Source: Sanguinoderma infundibulare (taxonomy: Eukaryota > Basidiomycota > Agaricomycetes > Polyporales > Polyporaceae). From it: 64,000 bases of DNA. This document shows, in pieces, positions 10,774 to 21,855 of this stretch. Numbering within the stretch: the stretch's first letter is position 1; every line of letters starts with the position of its first letter. Location of the stretch: NCBI GenBank assembly GCA_032821775.1, contig JAVLRN010000005.1, positions 3,038,001 through 3,102,000 on the forward strand, given 5' to 3'. The translations under genes and the position numbers were made by a program. The notes beneath the pieces are model-generated. The model was given only the letters and a program-made list of their open reading frames with translations. It made no database searches and was not told where the DNA came from.

Positions 10774-12276
10774 CTAAGCGGCGGCCGTGTGCGGCATGCA
10801 GAAAGAACTCGGCTCCATGGCGAAAGGGTCGTCAATCAGCTCGTCGGCGAGTGGCGTGATGGAGAGTGCGGACGGGGTCGTGGAGAACGTGGAGGAGCTC
10901 GTCGCGCACCGGAACCCACGCAACTCGGGCGTGCGCGGGGCAGGGGTGCTCGGCGGCCACGCGGAGGTAGTGGATAAAGGGTCCGGGTGCGGAGTGCGAG
11001 GCGGCGACGAGTAATCGGATGCGACTTCGTTCAGGCTGTAGCTAGAGCCGAAGCAGTCGAAGTCGAGCTCGAGCGCGTTGGCGTTCTCATTCAGGCTGCT
11101 CGAGGAGGGGACCGATTCGGGAGGAGCGTTGACCATCCAATCATCGTCCCAGCAGTCAACATCGTCCTGGCACTGTCCGCCTAGCTCCTCCTGAGGTGCA
11201 AAGTCGTAATATGCTTCGCTCGCGTGCATGTGTCCTCCAAGACGCTCCTGCCAGACCGCGCACAGTTCGTCGTGGGCCCACTTCTGATCTAGCATATCGT
11301 GCCGCTTGAGGAACACCTCCGCCTCCTTCTCCCATCGCACGTTCTGCCCAAGCCGCTGGTAATCGTCCGATAAGAAGCTGCCCAGTGGTGCGCATCCCGA
11401 CTGCCAGTCCATCAGCACAAAATCGTCGACCGTCGCGAACACCCCGTGGAACTGGACCCCGATCCGTCTCACGTCCGACCCGGACTCGCATCCCTCGACG
11501 ATGGTGAACACCGTCGGCGACTCGTGCGAAGGCACGATCTCGACCACGAGCACGATGTAGTGGATGCCAAGGTCAGTCGTCTCCGACTGGACGAGGAGGT
11601 CGAGACGCATGAAGACCCTCTGGCCCTCTGTCGCGAACTGGTCGAAGGGATCCTCGCTGAAAGGCACGGGAGGGTACACGCGTCCGGCAAACGCGCCGCA
11701 CTTGCGAGCGAGCCAAGCCCCGATGATGTCGACGTCGTGCTCCATGTCGAACAAGACCTGGGCGATGCGGTCGGCCGAGTTCAGGTCGGTACCGTGCGTC
11801 TCTAGTGGAAGGATTGCTCGAGGGAGCGGGGACGACCGAGGAGGAGGGGACCTGGGCTGTCCGCAGGAAACGCCATAGAAGGGGGCGGACGGGGGCGCAG
11901 AGGCAGTGACCGGAGAGACATCGACCAAAGCGGGAGTACCGACATCCACAGAGGCTCTGGCTGGCTCGTCGACCTGAGCACCTTGAAGGGAGTGGTCGAC
12001 AGAGATCAAGGAGTCAGCCGCAGTGCGCGTAGGGTTTACGACAGTGACTTTAACATGAACCGTCCAAGAGGCGTGGGCAGGAGGGACGCTGCTGGTAGGA
12101 GTGCTCTCGAAGAAGGTATTGGAGGCCTTGTCCGCGCGTGTGTCCTTGAAGGCTCTCGCCGGCAAATAGAAGACAATGGAGACGAGGGTGACGAACCGAT
12201 CATGCCAGGCTGAGGTGAAGAGAATAAGATGAAGCATGGCCAAGAACGAAGATAGAATGAAGAGTTCTTGATACAT
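10774..12276 (-). CDS. Intronless 500-aa protein of unknown function, copy in block A
   Basis: A single uninterrupted frame of 500 codons starting 24 bp downstream of a TATA box. The N-terminus is a hydrophobic signal-anchor-like segment (about residues 4-22, ELFILSSFLAMLHLILFTS), followed by a Ser/Pro/Val-rich linker to about residue 160. The centre (residues 165-350) is the most structured part, with aliphatic strands such as LGIHYIVLVVEIVPSH and DDFVLMDWQSGCAPLGSF. The tail is acidic and then Ser/Thr/Pro-rich. I recognise no domain. Its twin at 34698-36179 is about 95% identical by inspection, differing mainly in a short indel near residues 45-60. Both being open suggests selection or very recent duplication. 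Block C ends just before the place where a third copy would lie. Confidence 0.7.
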   Translation of the reverse strand: MYQELFILSSFLAMLHLILFTSAWHDRFVTLVSIVFYLPARAFKDTRADKASNTFFESTPTSSVPPAHASWTVHVKVTVVNPTRTAADSLISVDHSLQGAQVDEPARASVDVGTPALVDVSPVTASAPPSAPFYGVSCGQPRSPPPRSSPLPRAILPLETHGTDLNSADRIAQVLFDMEHDVDIIGAWLARKCGAFAGRVYPPVPFSEDPFDQFATEGQRVFMRLDLLVQSETTDLGIHYIVLVVEIVPSHESPTVFTIVEGCESGSDVRRIGVQFHGVFATVDDFVLMDWQSGCAPLGSFLSDDYQRLGQNVRWEKEAEVFLKRHDMLDQKWAHDELCAVWQERLGGHMHASEAYYDFAPQEELGGQCQDDVDCWDDDWMVNAPPESVPSSSSLNENANALELDFDCFGSSYSLNEVASDYSSPPRTPHPDPLSTTSAWPPSTPAPRTPELRGFRCATSSSTFSTTPSALSITPLADELIDDPFAMEPSSFCMPHTAAA

Positions 12277-12299
12277 GTCGGGATATGGTGTAGTGTTGT

Positions 12300-12310
12300 G
12301 TTATATAAAA
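12300..12310 (-). promoter_or_regulatory. TATA box of the 500-aa ORF (block A)
   Basis: On the - strand the sequence TTTTATATAA lies about 25-35 bp upstream of the ATG at 12276. The identical arrangement precedes the twin gene in block B (34664-34672), so the core promoter was duplicated with the ORF. Confidence 0.55.
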
Positions 12311-12439
12311 GAGCGTAGGTTCAAGGCAGTGGAGGCAAGAGGGCAAGGGTGTCCTGAGGAGGCTCGGGTCTTGTCCGGGTGGTCTATATGCCCTGGCGGT
12401 GGCTGACAAGTGGCTGGGCCTGGGGTGCTGAACCGAATA

Positions 12440-12890
12440 TGCTCCCTGTTCGCTTCCGTGCAAGCCGAGGAGGCCACCAAATGTGTTGCAAGCCACAGGA
12501 CGTTGGGTGAGTACTACATTGGGAAACAGGAAGGACAGGAGCTCGGAGACGGTTATCCCGTCGCAGTATGGCTTCACGTCGGGGTCCCCCATTATTGGCA
12601 AGTTTTCATGATATCAACCGGGCTTTCGTCCAGCAGCCCTTAGGAGCATCTCTTCGTCGTATTTCATTGTCCAGGTGAACAATTCTAGGAGACGTGCCAA
12701 GGTCGGGACTGGAGGAAGGCAATAATAGGATACAGTAATTCACCTCATCTCCGCACTCGTATGCTTTCGTGAGCTCATCTATGCTCGGCAGTGAGATGGA
12801 CCGACTGTCGTGGGCCGCATGCTGAAGCGTCGAGACTCGATGGCCATGTGCTGGCAGCTGTTCAAGGCGGTAAAGTGTGTCGGTCGATGG
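12440..12890 (-). pseudogene. 3' part of a MYND-type gene (block A)
   Basis: On the - strand a stretch reads LPSIDELTKAYECGDE, followed by an intron-like segment (donor GTGAATT, acceptor CTCCTAG) and, after a frame change, the terminal segment MGDPDVKPYCDGITVSELLS. The same two pieces follow a recognisable MYND finger in block B (33693-34465), which identifies them as the 3' part of that gene. Here the 5' part is replaced by unrelated sequence, so this is a truncated remnant. Confidence 0.6.
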
Positions 12891-13124
12891 CATGGTGGGA
12901 GAGTACTAGAGTCGCCGATGGACGGGCCAGCTGTCCGGAGTTGGACGCGAGAGCGGCGACGGTGACCGACCGTGCTCGGTGTGTCGAAAACGTCCCGCTC
13001 TGCTTTATGGTGGAGGAGACGGGCGTGATGGAGTGGGTTATCCATTGGGTATACCGCCGCCGCCGCCGGACTCCGCCCGACTTTCCGAAAGCGGTTGTCT
13101 CCCGTGCTGTCCAGTTCGTGTACA

Positions 13125-13310
13125 AGCCATCTTTCGCGAGCACCCGGATCGGCATCTCTCTGCGCTGTGTGGATCCCAATGGCTCTCCCTGGTCGGTTTG
13201 TACATTCTCGGATGTCGTGGACGTAGAAGCCTCTGTTCTCGGACTGGGCGGACTATCGGCCTGGGAAGCACGTCGAGTTCGACAAGGCGATGAAGGACGC
13301 GATGGAAGGT
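13125..13310 (+). pseudogene. MYND-family C-terminal fragment with nonsense codon
   Basis: Reading from 13170 gives the family signature MALPGRFVHSRMSWT, then a TAG in place of the usual Trp, then KPLFSDWADYRPGKH and the following helix. Immediately upstream is the IGISL element found before the signature in other members. It abuts the truncated MYND remnant of the opposite strand at 12440-12890, so two family fragments lie head to head at the edge of block A. Confidence 0.7.
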
Positions 13311-13963
13311 CATTTTCACTCCGGAGCAATTGATGGTCGTGCATCAGTCTTTATTAAGATTATAGGACGCCAACCTTCGTTATCCAGGCTGGTCCTGTTA
13401 CTCCTGTTTCGCTACTATACACGTTGTTATTGGAGTCGTATGCATCCGCATGTTCGCCCTCAGATTGCCAGCTTCAGTCTATCGCACTGCTCAGGAACTG
13501 AATGCGATTGAATGCGATTGATCACTGTCATACTGAATCTATGTTAGTCAAGAGAGTGACTGGAAGAGTCATACGCATTGAATAAACATAGTGCGGCTCA
13601 CACGGTGACCGCAGTTAGATGAGGTGAAAACAAGGGCAGTGGACACGCCGGACGAGCGGGAGAGGATGAAGGAGCAAGAGCAGATGCCGACCGGCTCGGA
13701 GATCGGGAAGAAAGCCACGTGATCGTGGTGTGACGCGTTGCGCCATCTGGCAGTGTGTCCGGACATCGAGCGAGCTTATGGAGCAGCTTATCCCTGGCTT
13801 ACAACTGGCTTAGGACTGGCTTATCCATCTCCTCGCCTCGTAACTGTCTCTCCTCTCTCGCGCTCCCTATAACAGTCTCGCCCTGGCTTCGCTATCGATC
13901 GCCGTTCGTTTCCCCTCCTCCCTCTCCTCTCCTTCCACCATTGCCTCCCACCGCCTCCTCCAG
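13311..13963. other. Glutathione reductase upstream region
   Basis: No open frame of note. A CACGTG palindrome lies at 13716-13721, and a short run of near-identical direct repeats (CTGGCTTA three times, with GCTTATCC variants) lies at about 13770-13830. The C/T-rich sequence at 13850-13960 looks like a transcription start region and 5' leader. Confidence 0.45.
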
Positions 13964-14030
13964 GTGCGTCCCTCCCCTCGTCCTTCTCGCCATTCTCCTC
14001 TCGCTGGCACACGACTGACCTCGCGCATAG
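13964..14030 (+). other. Probable 5'-UTR intron of glutathione reductase
   Basis: GTGCGT at 13964 and CGCATAG ending at 14030 enclose 67 bp with a CTGAC branch-like sequence 12 bp before the acceptor. The ATG of the coding region follows 40 bp downstream. The donor and acceptor match the other introns of the housekeeping genes in this window. Confidence 0.6.
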
Positions 14031-14069
14031 ATCGCACGCACATTCTCCACTGGTACCGCAGTAGCAAGG

Positions 14070-16767
14070 ATGCCTCCTGTCACTCACCCCGGCCACGACA
14101 AGTACGACATCGTTTTCATTGGTGGAGGTTCTGGTGGTGTCGCAGGCTCGGTAAGTTTTTGCGTCCATTCATATCCACCCCCGCCCCTCGGCGCTGCCTT
14201 CCGTACCGTTTACTTTGGTTTGCTGGATGGCGGACGACTGTGTCTGACACATTCGGACCTGTCGTCCGGGGCAGAAGAGCGCGAGCGCACGCGGTTCTGA
14301 ACCCATGACGGGTTATGTGTATTGAGGCGCGCGATCGCCCGCCCTCGTCATCAGTCTTCGCTATAGAGTCCACTTCCAATGAGCCTGGTGACTTTGATAC
14401 AGACCGGTGGAAAACTTCCGTTTGGCGGCAATACTAGTCGTAGTACTGTCCTTCTACGCTCAAAGTTGAGGAAATCATTCGCATGAGAGCAGGGGCGTCT
14501 GTGTGGACCTGTTAGTACGCATCTATTCATCGCAATCCTCGCCCGGGGATCTTCGCCTTGCATACGCCCATATAACTGGGTTGTCTCGTGTCCACGGCCT
14601 GTCGCACATTCGAAAGTAAAAGGGCACACTTGGACAACTTGGGAAGTGAGGTGCAGTCATGCACTCACTCTTGAAGCACGCGGATCAACCTGCTTCATCC
14701 CCTCCCCCTTCCTGAACTTGGGTGAATATTTCTGCTCTTCCCCGTGCTTGGAACCCGTAACAAGTCCTTCGCGACGCTGTTATTAGGGATCAGCATGTTA
14801 TAGTGTCGAGCTCGCCGTGTGCGTTGCGTTTTAGGACCCTCGGCATGACCTGGGTTTTCGATAGTGCTTGCAGCTTCGAGTTATCACCGGAAGCATTGCG
14901 GACGATCCGAGCGACAATGCTGCACGACGAGAGAGTGGGGAGCCAACATCTGCCCATTCCAAATTCACGAGACGACGTCCTGGATAGGGAATGCGTATCC
15001 TCGTAATACATTCTGTTTCCCTTTCGCCTTTCGGACCGCGTTTTAAAACGGCTGATTCACAGACTGATCCACATGTATTCTAGCGCAGGGCCGCATCGTA
15101 TGGTGCAAAGGTCGCTCTCATTGAAGGCAGTGACAGACTTGGTGGCACTTGCGTCAATGTCGGTGAGTAGTTCGATACAAGAATGCTTCGCCTGTCCTTG
15201 ACGTCCTGCCCTACAGGATGTGTACCCAAGAAAGTAAGCATTCACCATCTCAGGAGGCTTCTGACGACTAAATCAACATCTTGTTAGATTATGTGGCATG
15301 CCGCCGACATCGCAGACAAGATCCGCCATGCCGAGGGGTACCAATTTAAGGGTCCCGGCATTGGTCAGCCTCAGTTCAGTTGGAAAACGTTCAAGCCTCA
15401 GCGGGACGCATACATCCACCGCCTGAACAGCATCTATGACAGCAACGTCAACAAGGAGGGCGTTGAGCTGCACCATGGTACCGCGCGCCTCACGTCCACG
15501 AACATCGTCCAGGTTACGCGCCCCGACGGGACCAAGTACGAGCTGAACACGGACCGCATCTGCATCGCAACAGGCGGACGGCCGACGGTCCCTAAGGACG
15601 AGGACATCCCCGGGGCGAGCCTCGGTATTGACTCCGATGGGTTCTTCGACCTCCCGACGCAGCCGAAGCGCGTCGCGGTCGTTGGTGCGGGGTATATCGC
15701 TGTCGAGCTTGCAGGCGTATTGCACACGCTCGGGAGCGAGGTGACGATGCTCATCCGTGGAGAGACCGTCCTGCGCACGTTCGACCCATCGCTTGGCGAG
15801 TCTTTAACGAACTGGATGAAGCACACAGGCATCAACTTCCGCCACGGGGCCGCGGTGAAGAAGGTCGAGGGAGCTAAGGGCCAGACGCTCACTGTCCACC
15901 TCGCGAGCGGGGAGACGCTCGAGGTTGACACTGTGCTCTGGGCGATCGGCCGGCACGCGAACACCGAGGGCCTCGGACTTGAAGAGCTCGGGGTGAAGCT
16001 CGACCAGAAAGGCAACGTCATCGTGGACGAGTACCAGGAGTCAGGCGTGCCAGGTATCACGGCTCTCGGGGACGTCGCGGGAAGGGCACTGCTCACCCCG
16101 GTCGCGATCGCGGCTGGGCGCAGGCTCTCGAACCGCCTGTTTGGTCCGGAGAAATTCAAGGACCAAAAGCTGAGCTACGAGGACATCCCCACCGTTGTAT
16201 TCTCGTGCGTGGACCTCAATCACCCTCTCGTGCCCATGTGACCTACTGACGTCATTCTGCATATCTGCTGCGCATTTGCTTTTGACTGTGACTCGGGCGA
16301 CACACAGGCACCCGACGATTGGCACGGTGGGTCTGACAGAACCTCAGGCGCGCAAGAAGTACGGGGATGAGAACGTCAAGATTTACAAGTCGTCCTTCCG
16401 CGCGCTTTACTTCTCCATGGTCGGCGAGGAGCACAAGGAGCCGTCGGTCTACAAGCTCATCTGCGTTGGCCCCGAGGAGCGCGTTGTTGGCATCCACATT
16501 CTTGGCCAGGGCTCGGACGAGATCATGCAGGGCTTCGGTGTCGCGGTCAAGATGGGCGCGACGAAGGACGACTTGGATAATACCGTCGCGATCCACCCGA
16601 CGTCCGCCGAGGGTGAGTTAACTATACCTGCGTTCTCGCTTCTTCTAGACTCCGGATTTATGGTGATTGGCGGCGCTTTCGAGTCACTACGGTCTTCTGT
16701 CTTCGTGTTTGTGGAGTTGAGACGCTGATTTTGTCATCCGTTCACAGAACTCGTTACGATGCGGTGA
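14070..16767 (+). CDS. GLR1: Glutathione reductase
   Basis: NADPH-dependent flavoenzyme that regenerates reduced glutathione. Six exons: 14070-14150, 15084-15162, 15217-15233, 15288-16204, 16308-16612 and 16748-16767, giving 472 aa, normal for the family. The FAD-binding motif is [12 protein letters not shown] at the N-terminus. The redox-active pair is in [13 protein letters not shown], and the second half of that motif is carried by a 17-nt exon. The NADPH motif is [13 protein letters not shown], the second FAD motif [13 protein letters not shown], and the C-terminal catalytic region HPTSAEE. There is no mitochondrial presequence from this ATG, so the predicted form is cytosolic. The first intron is 933 bp, against 54-135 bp for the others, and may hold an insertion. 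The high-molecular-weight thioredoxin reductase alternative is unlikely because the C-terminal redox extension is missing. Confidence 0.95.
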
Positions 16768-19519
16768 GGAAGATAACTAGGTGGCGTCGAGCGACGTTCG
16801 GGGTGCCGCATCGGTCCCCCGTGGCGATGCGTATAAACTGCGCTGAGCGGGTTACCCGAGGATGGAGGACAAGGTTCAATGTCAAATTACGCCAAGAAGA
16901 ATCACTGGTGTGGATCGTCAAAGTACTCTTTAGACCCTGTAGCAATAGAGTCGGTTTATCCGTCTTGCAATCAACGCCACTTTCAGCCACATCTATCGAC
17001 ACATGACGTATTGGGGCTCGTCGGTATCCGCTCGCCTGCCCGATCGCTGACCTGTAACTCTCTGACGACAGGGTTTCCCACTCGTCATTGCTGCTCGTAT
17101 CTACTCTCCACAACTTGGGGGTTTAGTCAGCATCAGCACTCGTGCGACGTGAACTCAATGCGAGGTCGGCGCACACCGCCTTAGAGGCGCAGGCCAACGG
17201 CGGAAAGCCCTCAGGCCTCAGACTTGACTTGAGGGCGTGCGTGGCCTCTCCTGCCGGTGCGCTATCAGAGCAATATCAAGGTGCTCTATTCAGTCGTGAT
17301 TTATTCTCGAACCTCTCGAACCTCCCTCTGGAGCACCAGCGCCGTCCCCCCGGACACAAGTCCGCGAACGGCTGAGCGCATACCTGTCAGCGCGCGGTGC
17401 GCGATCGCCAGCCTAAAGTCGCGCACCTGGTGATGCGTTGGAGACAGCCTCTGGTTTGGGGGCGTCGACTGGGTCGGCTCTTGCGTGACACATGACGCGT
17501 TGCGTAAGTGGCCTTGGAAGGGCCAAGAGAGGCTGAGCATGCAGGTTGTCAATGTCAAGCTGGGTCGGGACTCGGAACACGGGACTGAATTTGTATGACG
17601 ACTTCGAAGGACGAGGGCAGTTGGATCGATGATAGATTTGGAGGGAACGACGATAGAACGGATGCAATTAGCAATAATGCGACTAGCTGGATGGTGGGGT
17701 AACGTAAGCACATTACTGTGCGCGAGGAAGAGATTACGAGTCGGGTTCGACGTGAACGAGTACCGTACTTATTACGCATGTAACGCGACGGCTTGGCGCA
17801 CATACGGGGTCCGCATCGGAATATGCCAAACATGTCCGAACACCGAACGGGACACGGACACTTGTCGCTGGCCAAGCATGCAACTGTCAATGCCAGAAGC
17901 GGACGTGGACGCCGATAATGATGACGACGAGCAACAACCGTGTGTATCGAAGACGACTGGGACGACAAATGCGATGGGTAACGTCAATGGGTGGGGAATC
18001 GAAGTGATAACGGCGCGACGAAGAGAGAAGGCCTAAGGCTGAGAGGAGAGATGGGAGAAGAGCAAGGCGATAAGATAGACATTAAAGAAGGGAAGTGCGA
18101 GGACGAAATGCGGAGGCGGGGAAGGATGGCGGAAAGTGATGCAATGGAAGAGATCGAGCAGGTGATGGGTAGTGGAAGTTGAGGAGAAGGGGAGCAACGT
18201 ACGCGAGCGAGAGAAGACGACACGAGGCGGGGCGAGGCGAGCTAGTACTATCGCGGAAGCACTGGGGAACGATCCAATATCCACATGTAAAACGGAACTA
18301 CAATACGCGACTATACAATCCGGGGAGATATCTGATGCAGCCGGAGCCAATGCGTGTTGGATTGGGAACCGGAAAGGGCGGGTAACAAGGAGGAAAAGTG
18401 GGGTGGGGATGAGGAATGCTGGGTAACCAATGATCGGAGCAAATGCGGTGAGAGGACTTGAGGGAATGGGATGAAAGCGACGGATTTCCGGTATGGAGAG
18501 CCTCAAGAGCGGAATGCAGGTAGGGGAGCATTGTACTGGTTGGAGCGATGGGTGGGTGGCGCGACCCCTGAAGCAGGAGGATTGGAGGCGAGTAGTGCCT
18601 CGAGTAGGGCCATATCGTATGGGAGGAGACGTGCGATAGAGAACGCCGAGCGAATATGACACGACGAGCCGCGAAGGCATGCGATGGATACAACATGAGA
18701 CAGCGACGAGCGAATGACGACCCATATGGAGGACAGGGCAGCGCGTTGGCCTGTGTAACATTTACAGCGGCGAAAGCGTGAGATGTTCGGGGTTGGATGG
18801 TTTATGCATACGAGGGGTAGATATGAGCATATACAGTAGCATAGATCGCGAGTACGATGCGGGGCGGAAAGAGAGGCGAGCAGTCGGAGCACGGAACCAA
18901 TATGCACAGGCGAAAGCGAAGATTATGCTGGCCGAATAGATGTCTCGTCGGCGGTAGAGATGTTGTACCATAGGATGAGGCTGATGAGCCAGCAAGGGAG
19001 GTCTATCGCTGCGCACGTTCAGCGGCGATACAGCGGGACAGAGGGATGCAGTGGCACATGCGAGGAGGTGGCAGGAGGAAATTGCGGAGGGCCGGTATAT
19101 CAACAGCGAGGACGACATGAAAGCCAAGAAGCAATTTGAGAGCGCATATAAGGTGGGGTGGATGACTGGGGGTTGGCGACAACTTCACAGCGTCCCTTGT
19201 GAGACATTGCCGCGTATGATACAAATGCCCCACCAACAGCTGGTCAACGGGACGCGCTGCCCACTCCTTGTTGTGCTCGTTGCCGGAGCCTAGAGCCGAG
19301 GACATCATCATCACGAGTCGGACGCTCACTGACGGCCCGTAATAGGAGGGCCGAGAGTGGCGTCTGCGTCCAGTCTCGCCACCGTGCTGTACAGTAACAC
19401 GCGGTCCGCGCGTGTTGCGGGGGAGTGGGGCGAGCGCAGGAGTATAGCATGAAGGGTCGTGGAGGGGTGGTGGGGGAGGCCATTTGTAGGGGGGAACTGC
19501 CGCGCATATAATGGCCAGC
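16768..19519. other. Intergenic, no gene seen
   Basis: About 2.7 kb. Between roughly 17600 and 19450 the + strand is clearly purine-rich (many GAGG and GGAG runs), which creates a few long but compositionally odd open frames on the - strand. None has introns, recognisable motifs or a paralogue here. Part of this may be the 3' region of the 708-aa gene on the - strand. Confidence 0.5.
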
Positions 19520-21855
19520 TCAACTCGACGCCTCCACAGGTGTTCCGGCAGATGTCGCACTCTGGCTGTGGCTTTGGTCCTCCTTATTGTGCCGCGCTAT
19601 CTTCTCCACACCTGCGCCGCGTGCGGTGAGCCGACTCTGCTGCTGTAAAATCACACCCGGTGAGTATCCGCTGTTTGCTTACAGCCATTGATAAACAGAA
19701 GAACGCACCTGCTCCAGGTCATCCTCTTCGGAGTCTTCGTCGCAGCCAGAACCGCCATCGATCTCCTTCGGGCTTTCATCGCCATCCGTGTCCTCGCTCG
19801 TTGTGCTCATCTGACTCGCGCCGCTACTGCTGACGCTCTCCCGCTCGACGGTCTCGCTCTCAGGATCTGGCAGTGGTCCATTCGAGAGCGTCGTCGCATT
19901 TGGGAAGACGGGTTGATGTGCGGTTTCGTCGCTCCCGCGAGTGTCGACATATGACAGCGAGAGAGAGTGAGCATGGTGGTGGTGCGCATGGTGGTGGGAA
20001 CGTGAGAGGGAATGCGAGCGTTGACGGTTAGCAGCAGGAATGGTGACGGCCTGAGTGACGTGCTCGACATATGGATTAGGCTTCTGCACCTCGGTCGCGA
20101 GCGGCGTCGAGGGTGCGGGAGTGGGACTCAGCGGTGCGCTCTCCACCTCCCCTGCCTTGTCCACAGGCGCGATATCTGACCGCTCTGCATCGCCGTCCTT
20201 GGGGTCCGGAGCACCCTCCTCCGACTCGCTGTTCATCTCGACATCAGCGTTCTCTGCGCTCGCCTCTGTCGCCTCCTTCTCGCGGTCCTCCTGCTCCTTC
20301 TTCGCGCGCTCCTCCTCCTCCCTCTTCTTCCTCTCGCGCTCTTCCTTTCGACGCTTCACCCACGCCATACCACTACCGTCGTCATCATCGTTGCCGCTCT
20401 TGGATGCGATGCCGGCCGCATTGCTGTCTGCTTGTAACCGGGACCAAACTGAGGATTGGCCTGCGGTGTTCTTCACAGAACCCATGCCACCGTAGCCCCA
20501 CTCCACAAACTCGGGTTCATCAGTCCTATACAAGGCAAAGAGAGTCAACATCCCACAAGACCGATGAGAAAGACGAAGACGCGGAAATGAAGGAAGGAGG
20601 CGGGGTTGGAGAGCAAAAGGAAGGCACGGCGTAGCATGGGAAGGGGCGATTAAGACAAGAACGCGTACCTGACGTTTGCAAACGGGTTCGCGTTCGGTTT
20701 CCTCTTCGCGCCATACACACGGCCATTGAGCATCCTGGTACCCTTCCGCCCTCCGGCCACCTGGACCGCCGTCGGCTTGGCCTTTGCCGCCTTCTTCTCC
20801 TCTTTGCTAGAGAGCGAGGTGAGACTCTGGGTGCGTCCGAGTGGCACGCCGGCGACGGTATTGGTGGTGGATGCCCCTCCGCCAAAGAGCGACATGCGCT
20901 TCTTCTTGCTGACGGGTAGACCAGCGCAAGGAGCGCCCTCGGACGTCCACCGGTGAAGGGGCGCGCCGAAGTCGGAGGGATTACGCTCGCGGGTGACACT
21001 GCTGTCGCGACTGGAGGAGAGGGGGGGAAGACTGCCATTGCTGTCACTGCGGCCACGGTGGGCGTTGGCGTTCATGATCTCGAGGTCCTCGGAGGAGAGG
21101 GTGCGGACGAGGGGCGAGCTGCGGCCCAAGAGGGGCTTGAAAACCTTGGACCACTTGCCCCTGCGATTGGTCGGCTGCGGAGAGGGCGGCGGGACGGAGA
21201 GCGGGAGTGGGGCGGGCGGAGGAAGGGCTTCCCAGTCGTTTGTGCACTCCGAGGAGACGGCGCGGTGCTGTGCCTCGGCGGCGGCGGCAGGGGCTGAGCT
21301 GGAGGACTCTGGAGAGATCCGCGGGCTAGCGAGACCGAGGCGGGGAGAGTCGGTTGGCAGAGACTTGCGGGCTGCCGATGGGCTGGAAGACACGGCGGAG
21401 GTGATGCCCTGGGCGCGTTTAGAGAGATCGGCGTCGGCAGGGGCCGCCAAGGACAAGGCGGCGGTCGCGAGCGCCGAGTGCATAGTCAAGGGCTGGTCGT
21501 CGGGGTCGTCGTCGATGAAGACAGAGCCATCGTCGTCTCGGCGGGGCTCTGGGAGTGGGGCGAAGCGTATGCGACGGGCGTTGGAACCATGGCGGGGCCT
21601 GAAGTTAGGGTTGAGGTGAGGGGTAGCGAGGGCAGGGGAGAAATGAGACGGGCCGGGGGAGTTTGAGAAGGGCTGGGAGAAGTAATCTGACGCATCTCCT
21701 GGGGCGGAAGATGAGGAGGAGGAGAGAGAGGAATTGGATGGGATTAGGGCGGGAAGGCAGGCAGGATGGTATGCAGGTGACGGAGCGGGAGTAGCGTTCA
21801 GGAGGATGCCCCTGGAAGGTCCTGGCGAGCATGGATGGAGGACGAGGGTGGCCAT
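19520..21855 (-). CDS. Conserved low-complexity protein of unknown function (708 aa)
   Basis: Three exons on the - strand: 21855-20669, 20525-19709 and 19642-19520, with all splice phases consistent and a TGA at 19522-19520. The protein has three islands that look conserved: SRGILLNATPAPSPAYHPA near the N-terminus, RRIRFAPLPEPRR near residue 95, and GRVYGAKRKPNANPFANV continuing over the first intron into TDEPEFVEWGYGGMGS. The rest is Ser/Pro/Ala-rich. A highly charged segment (KRRKEERERKKREEEERAK) probably forms a helix or coiled coil, and a His-rich patch (SHHHAHHHHAHSLSLSY) follows. I believe I have seen this architecture in hypothetical proteins of basidiomycetes, but I cannot name a function. 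The composition suggests a phosphorylated, largely disordered regulator; that is inference. Confidence 0.75.

Larger units (their letters stand above)
4139..12890. repeat. Duplicated block A (copies: B inverted at 34203-44946, C direct at 44947-49781)
   Basis: The order of elements is MYND fragments, a decayed intron-rich gene on the - strand, a second conserved stretch, the 500-aa ORF on the - strand, and the 3' part of another MYND gene. Block B carries the same order in reverse complement. Block C carries the part equivalent to 5597-10577 in the same orientation. The copies are similar enough to align by eye almost everywhere (roughly 90% identity by inspection), with small indels. Block A has lost about 1.7 kb that B retains between two MYND genes. 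I found no terminal inverted repeats, LTRs or target-site duplications at the ends. The boundaries fall inside MYND genes, which fits recombination between family members better than transposition. Confidence 0.8.

Noticed and set aside
18033..18761. 242-codon open frame on the - strand
   Set aside because: It arises from the purine-rich bias of the + strand, and its composition (Ser, Pro, Leu, Arg, His) is that of a shadow frame. No other support.
20113..21619. Long + strand frames opposite the 708-aa gene
   Set aside because: Antisense shadows of a GC-rich coding region. The - strand frame has consistent splicing, a start and a stop.
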